Assembly: GCA_902577515.1 (NCBI GenBank)
Contig: CACGZJ010000006.1
Span: forward strand, 1 to 64,000
Direction of reading: 5' to 3'
DNA length: 64,000 nucleotides
DNA from: an uncultured Bacteroidota bacterium
GTDB lineage: Bacteria; Bacteroidota; Bacteroidia; Flavobacteriales; Flavobacteriaceae
The first letter of the stretch is position 1. Every line of letters starts with the position of its first letter. Shown here in pieces: positions 59,910 through 64,000 of this stretch. The notes beneath the pieces were generated by a model. That model saw only the letters and a program-made list of their open reading frames with translations, did not search any database and was not told the origin of the DNA. A program made the position numbers and the translations under genes.

Positions 59910-62170
59910 AAATTATTAGCTTTTATTAGATTTAGTGCTGAGCCATTTTTATACCACTCAATTTGCTGAAAATTAAAAGTATGATTTAATTTAATAATTT
60001 CTTTAGAACTATCTAAATGGATTATCTCTAGAGAGATTGCTTTATTTGGTGAAAAGGATTCTAAATCAATGAAATTAAAAGTATCATCTTCTTGTATTTT
60101 ATCATAATCAAATTCATTTTCAAACGTCAATGCAAGCATTCCCTGCTTTTTTAAATTAGTCTCATGTATTCTTGCAAAAGACTTAACAATAACTGCCTTA
60201 ATTCCAAGATGTCTTGGTTCCATTGCTGCATGCTCTCTGGATGAACCTTCACCATAATTATGATCACCTACAACTATAGTATTAATATCATTTTTCTTGT
60301 AAAATCTTTGAGTCTCAGGAACAGGTCCATAATCACCTGTGATTAAGTTCTTAACACTGTTAGTTTTCATATTGAAGTGGTTAACTGCACCAATTAAGCA
60401 GTTATCCGATATATTGTCAAGATGACCTCTAAATCTTAACCATGGACCTGCCATAGAAATATGATCTGTCGTACACTTTCCGTGAGCTTTAATAAGCAGC
60501 CTTGCATTCATTATATTTTTTCCATCCCAAGGAAGAAAAGGTTCAAGTTTTTGAAGCCTTTGAGATTCAGGATTAATTATAATCTCTATGTCTTTACCAT
60601 CAACAGGAGGCTCTATATACCCATTATCTTCACATGCAAAACCATTAGAAGGTAACTCATCACCAATTGGTGGGCTAAGAATAATTTCTTCGCCATCTTC
60701 ATTCATCAGCTTATCTGTCAATGGATTAAAGTCAAGTTTACCCGAAAGAGCAACTGCCATAACCATTTCAGGAGATGAAACAAATGCATGAGTGTTCGGG
60801 TTTCCATCTGCTCTTTTTGCAAAATTTCTATTAAAAGAATGTATTATAGAATTCTTTTCAGATTTATCTTCACCTTCCCTATTCCACTGTCCAATACAAG
60901 GTCCACATGCATTAGTAAAGATTTTACTTTCAAGTTTTTCAAAAATATCAATAATCCCATCTCTTTCAGCTGTAAATCTTACTTGTTCAGATCCAGGATT
61001 GATTCCAAGTTTAGATTTGATTTTTATTTTATTATCTAGGGCTTGTTTTGCAATTGATGCAGCTCTTGATAAATCTTCATAGGATGAATTTGTACAGGAC
61101 CCTATCAAGCCCCATTGAATTTCATTAGGCCATCCCTCAGATTCAACTTTAGCCTTCATCTCACTAACCGGTGTAGCTAGATCTGGAGTAAAAGGTCCAT
61201 TTATGTGAGGAGATAATTTATCAAGATCAATTTCAATAATTTGGTCATAATATTTTTCTGGATTTTTGTAGACTTCATCATCAGATCTTAATTCGTGCTT
61301 GATAATACTTGCAGCTTCAACTACATCTTGCCTGTCTGTTGAAATAAGATACCTTTCCATTGAATCATCATAGGCAAAAATGGATGTTGTAGCTCCAACC
61401 TCAGCACCCATATTACAAATTGTTCCTTTACCAGTACACGAGAGAGATTCAGCACCATCTCCAAAATACTCTATTATATAACCTGTTCCGCCTTTTACAG
61501 TTAAAATTCCTGCAACTTTAAGTATAACATCCTTGGCTGAACTCCAACCATTAAGGTTACCTGTTAACTTTACTCCTATCAATTTTGGAAACTTTAATTC
61601 CCATGGCATCCCAGCCATTACATCTACAGCATCGGCACCACCTACTCCAATAGCTACCATACCAAGTCCTCCTGCATTTACTGTATGTGAATCAGTGCCT
61701 ATCATCATACCTCCTGGAAAAGCATAGTTTTCAAGTATTACTTGATGAATAATTCCAGCTCCTGGCTTCCAAAATCCTATTCCATATTTTCTTGAAACAG
61801 ATTCTAAAAAATTAAATACTTCAGAACTAACTTTGTTAGCATTTTGTAAATCTTTTTGAGCACCGGACTGAGCAAGAATTAGATGATCACAATGAACAGT
61901 AGTTGGAACAGCAACTTTTTCTTTTCCAGCCTGCATAAATTGAAGTAGAGCCATTTGAGCAGTTGCGTCTTGACATGTAACTCTATCTGGTCCAAAATCA
62001 ACATAATCTGATCCTCTCTCAAAAATTTTTTCATTATTTCCGTCCCATAGATGCGAATAAAGAATTTTTTCTGACAATGTCATGGGTCTTCCTAAAAGCT
62101 TCCTAGCTTTATCAATTTTTATTGACATTTCTGAATATACTCGCTTAATTACATCAATATCAAAAGCCAT
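59906..62170 (-). CDS. Aconitate hydratase
   Basis: [60 protein letters not shown]. Confidence 0.95.
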   Translation of the reverse strand: MAFDIDVIKRVYSEMSIKIDKARKLLGRPMTLSEKILYSHLWDGNNEKIFERGSDYVDFGPDRVTCQDATAQMALLQFMQAGKEKVAVPTTVHCDHLILAQSGAQKDLQNANKVSSEVFNFLESVSRKYGIGFWKPGAGIIHQVILENYAFPGGMMIGTDSHTVNAGGLGMVAIGVGGADAVDVMAGMPWELKFPKLIGVKLTGNLNGWSSAKDVILKVAGILTVKGGTGYIIEYFGDGAESLSCTGKGTICNMGAEVGATTSIFAYDDSMERYLISTDRQDVVEAASIIKHELRSDDEVYKNPEKYYDQIIEIDLDKLSPHINGPFTPDLATPVSEMKAKVESEGWPNEIQWGLIGSCTNSSYEDLSRAASIAKQALDNKIKIKSKLGINPGSEQVRFTAERDGIIDIFEKLESKIFTNACGPCIGQWNREGEDKSEKNSIIHSFNRNFAKRADGNPNTHAFVSSPEMVMAVALSGKLDFNPLTDKLMNEDGEEIILSPPIGDELPSNGFACEDNGYIEPPVDGKDIEIIINPESQRLQKLEPFLPWDGKNIMNARLLIKAHGKCTTDHISMAGPWLRFRGHLDNISDNCLIGAVNHFNMKTNSVKNLITGDYGPVPETQRFYKKNDINTIVVGDHNYGEGSSREHAAMEPRHLGIKAVIVKSFARIHETNLKKQGMLALTFENEFDYDKIQEDDTFNFIDLESFSPNKAISLEIIHLDSSKEIIKLNHTFNFQQIEWYKNGSALNLIKANNL

Positions 62171-62198
62171 ATTAATTTTTTTCAAAAATAACACTTTA

Positions 62199-62864
62199 TT
62201 ATTTACTCAACTCAACAATTTCTTTAATAATATTAAAATTAGAATGAGGCGAATCATTAAGATTTATTGCAGATAGATGAACCTCATTAAAGTTTGATCT
62301 TTTAAATTTTTGGAAATTATCTAAGTTAACTCCACCACCTGGCATTATTTTGATTCTACCATTTGAAATTTTATTATAATTTATAAGATTTTCTAACCCT
62401 TTTTCTGCACTTAATTCATGACCTGAACATAGTATTCTATCAAAATCTTTTTCTATTAACAACTCAAGAGATTCTTCTTGATTATCTAGGAAATCAAATG
62501 CCCTATGAAATGTTAATTCGAAACCCTTTGTGATTTTTCTAAACTCTGATAAAATATCAGAGTTTAAACTTCTATCTTTTTCCATAAACCCGATAACAAA
62601 ACCATTAATATTATATGCTTTAAACAAGTTGATTTTATTAATCATAAGATCATATTCTTGATTATTAAATATAAAATCACCTCCTTTGGGTCTTATCAAT
62701 ATATTAATTGGCAACGATGAAACTTTTATAGCATAATGAAGAAATTGTTCTGACGGAGTTACTCCACCTATATTATAATTTTCACATAATTCTAATCTAT
62801 GTGCTCCCGCATTTTTAGCATTTAGAATTGACTCTATTGATGTTGCACATATTTCAATAATCAT
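62199..62864 (-). CDS. cutC: CutC family protein
   Basis: 221 aa; [52 protein letters not shown]. Confidence 0.92.
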   Translation of the reverse strand: MIIEICATSIESILNAKNAGAHRLELCENYNIGGVTPSEQFLHYAIKVSSLPINILIRPKGGDFIFNNQEYDLMINKINLFKAYNINGFVIGFMEKDRSLNSDILSEFRKITKGFELTFHRAFDFLDNQEESLELLIEKDFDRILCSGHELSAEKGLENLINYNKISNGRIKIMPGGGVNLDNFQKFKRSNFNEVHLSAINLNDSPHSNFNIIKEIVELSK

Positions 62865-62921
62865 ATTTTATAATTATTAACTGAAAGTTTAAATTAAAAA
62901 TAATTAAATTTCGGATGGATT

Positions 62922-64000
62922 ATGGAGATTTTAAATACAAAAAAGAAATATGATGCTATTATTGTTGGTTCAGGAGCTGCTGGTGGTATGGCAACAAAAA
63001 TCTTATCTGATGCTGGCTTGAACATTGCACTAATTGAAGCTGGACCATATTTTGACCCTGCAGATCCTAAACAACAAACTCAATTAAAATGGACTTGGGA
63101 ATCTCCAAGAAGAGGATCTTCTGTTACAAGGAGGTATGGGGACTTTCATATGTCATATGGAGATTGGAAAGTTGATGGTGAGCCATATTCATCTAAAGAA
63201 AATACAAATTTCATGTGGTGGAGATCAAGAATGCTTGGAGGTAGAACAAATCACTGGGGAAGAATCGCATCTAGATTAGGACCTAAGGATTTTAAGTGTA
63301 AGGATAATTATGGTATTGATCAAAATTGGCCAATTTCATATGAAGATATCAAACCATATTATGACAAATTAGATAGATTGATTGGTGTATTTGGCACAAA
63401 AGAAAATTTACCAAACGATCCAGACGGTTTTTTTCTCCCACCTCCAAAACCTCGTCTACATGAGCTATATTATATCAAAGGTGCTAAAAAAGCTGGAATA
63501 AATGTAATTCCCTCAAGACTCTCAGTACTTACAAAAAGAATTAATAATGAAAGAGGTCTTTGTTTCTACTGTGGCCAATGTGAAAGATCATGCTCTGTAT
63601 ATGGTGATTTTTCAGCTAGCTCATGTTATGTTATTCCTTCTTTGAAAGGTGGATTTGTGGATCTTTACACTGATTCAATGGTTAGAGAGATAACTACTGA
63701 TAAAAATGGTAGGGCAACTGGGATATCCTATGTAAACAAAAAGAATGGCAAGGAATATAAATTAGAATCTAAACTTGTAGTACTTGGAGCATCATCATGC
63801 AGCAGTGCAAGAATTCTTTTAAATTCAAAAAGCAATGCTCATCCAAATGGATTAGGAAATAGTAGTGGTTTAATAGGAAAATATTTACAAGATACTGTTG
63901 GTACCTCAAAACAAATCTTTATCCCTGAACTTATGAATAGGGAAACATATAATGAAGATGGTGTTGGTGGAGCTCATGTATATACTCCATGGTGGCTACA
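62922..64000 (+). CDS. GMC family FAD oxidoreductase, truncated by the window edge
   Basis: Manual translation MEILNTKKKYDAIIVGSGAAGGMATKILSDAG...; contains LCFYCGQCERSCSVYGDF. Confidence 0.9.
   Translation, partial: MEILNTKKKYDAIIVGSGAAGGMATKILSDAGLNIALIEAGPYFDPADPKQQTQLKWTWESPRRGSSVTRRYGDFHMSYGDWKVDGEPYSSKENTNFMWWRSRMLGGRTNHWGRIASRLGPKDFKCKDNYGIDQNWPISYEDIKPYYDKLDRLIGVFGTKENLPNDPDGFFLPPPKPRLHELYYIKGAKKAGINVIPSRLSVLTKRINNERGLCFYCGQCERSCSVYGDFSASSCYVIPSLKGGFVDLYTDSMVREITTDKNGRATGISYVNKKNGKEYKLESKLVVLGASSCSSARILLNSKSNAHPNGLGNSSGLIGKYLQDTVGTSKQIFIPELMNRETYNEDGVGGAHVYTPWWL

Noticed and set aside
60461-61727. Several plus-strand ORFs within the aconitase gene
   Set aside because: Antisense to conserved aconitase motifs; composition typical of shadow ORFs.

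Overview
This 64 kb window is AT-rich, gene-dense chromosomal DNA from a bacterium that looks like a marine Flavobacteriia member (inferred from gene content, TAnnTTTG-type promoters and a GENNYALAA tmRNA tag). I see no transposase, phage module, integrase or CRISPR array. Most genes are housekeeping: guaB, rho, rpsT, proS, folE, folP, cysS, lgt, secDF, mdh, gyrB, asnB, kdsA, CcsBA, murA, fmt, HU and aconitase. There are three tRNAs (His, Glu, Met) and one tmRNA. The most interesting part is a tightly packed cluster at 48566-52881: SRPBCC, SDR, a DUF2256 mini-gene missing from the ORF track, a DASH-type cryptochrome/photolyase, a photolyase-related (DPRP family) protein and a TIGR03643-like protein. 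The DPRP protein appears to lack all four cysteines that ligate the Fe-S cluster in PhrB/CryB-type relatives. Other notable items are two tandem paralogues with an internally duplicated fold, a palindrome that supplies both stop codons of a convergent gene pair, several apparently leaderless -7 element/ATG arrangements, a perfect inverted repeat filling the guaB leader, a terminator abutting the yqgE start codon, a short TpiA, and a GMC oxidoreductase with a CxxCxxCxxxC motif at the window edge. All family assignments come from reading protein motifs by eye. No searches were run.
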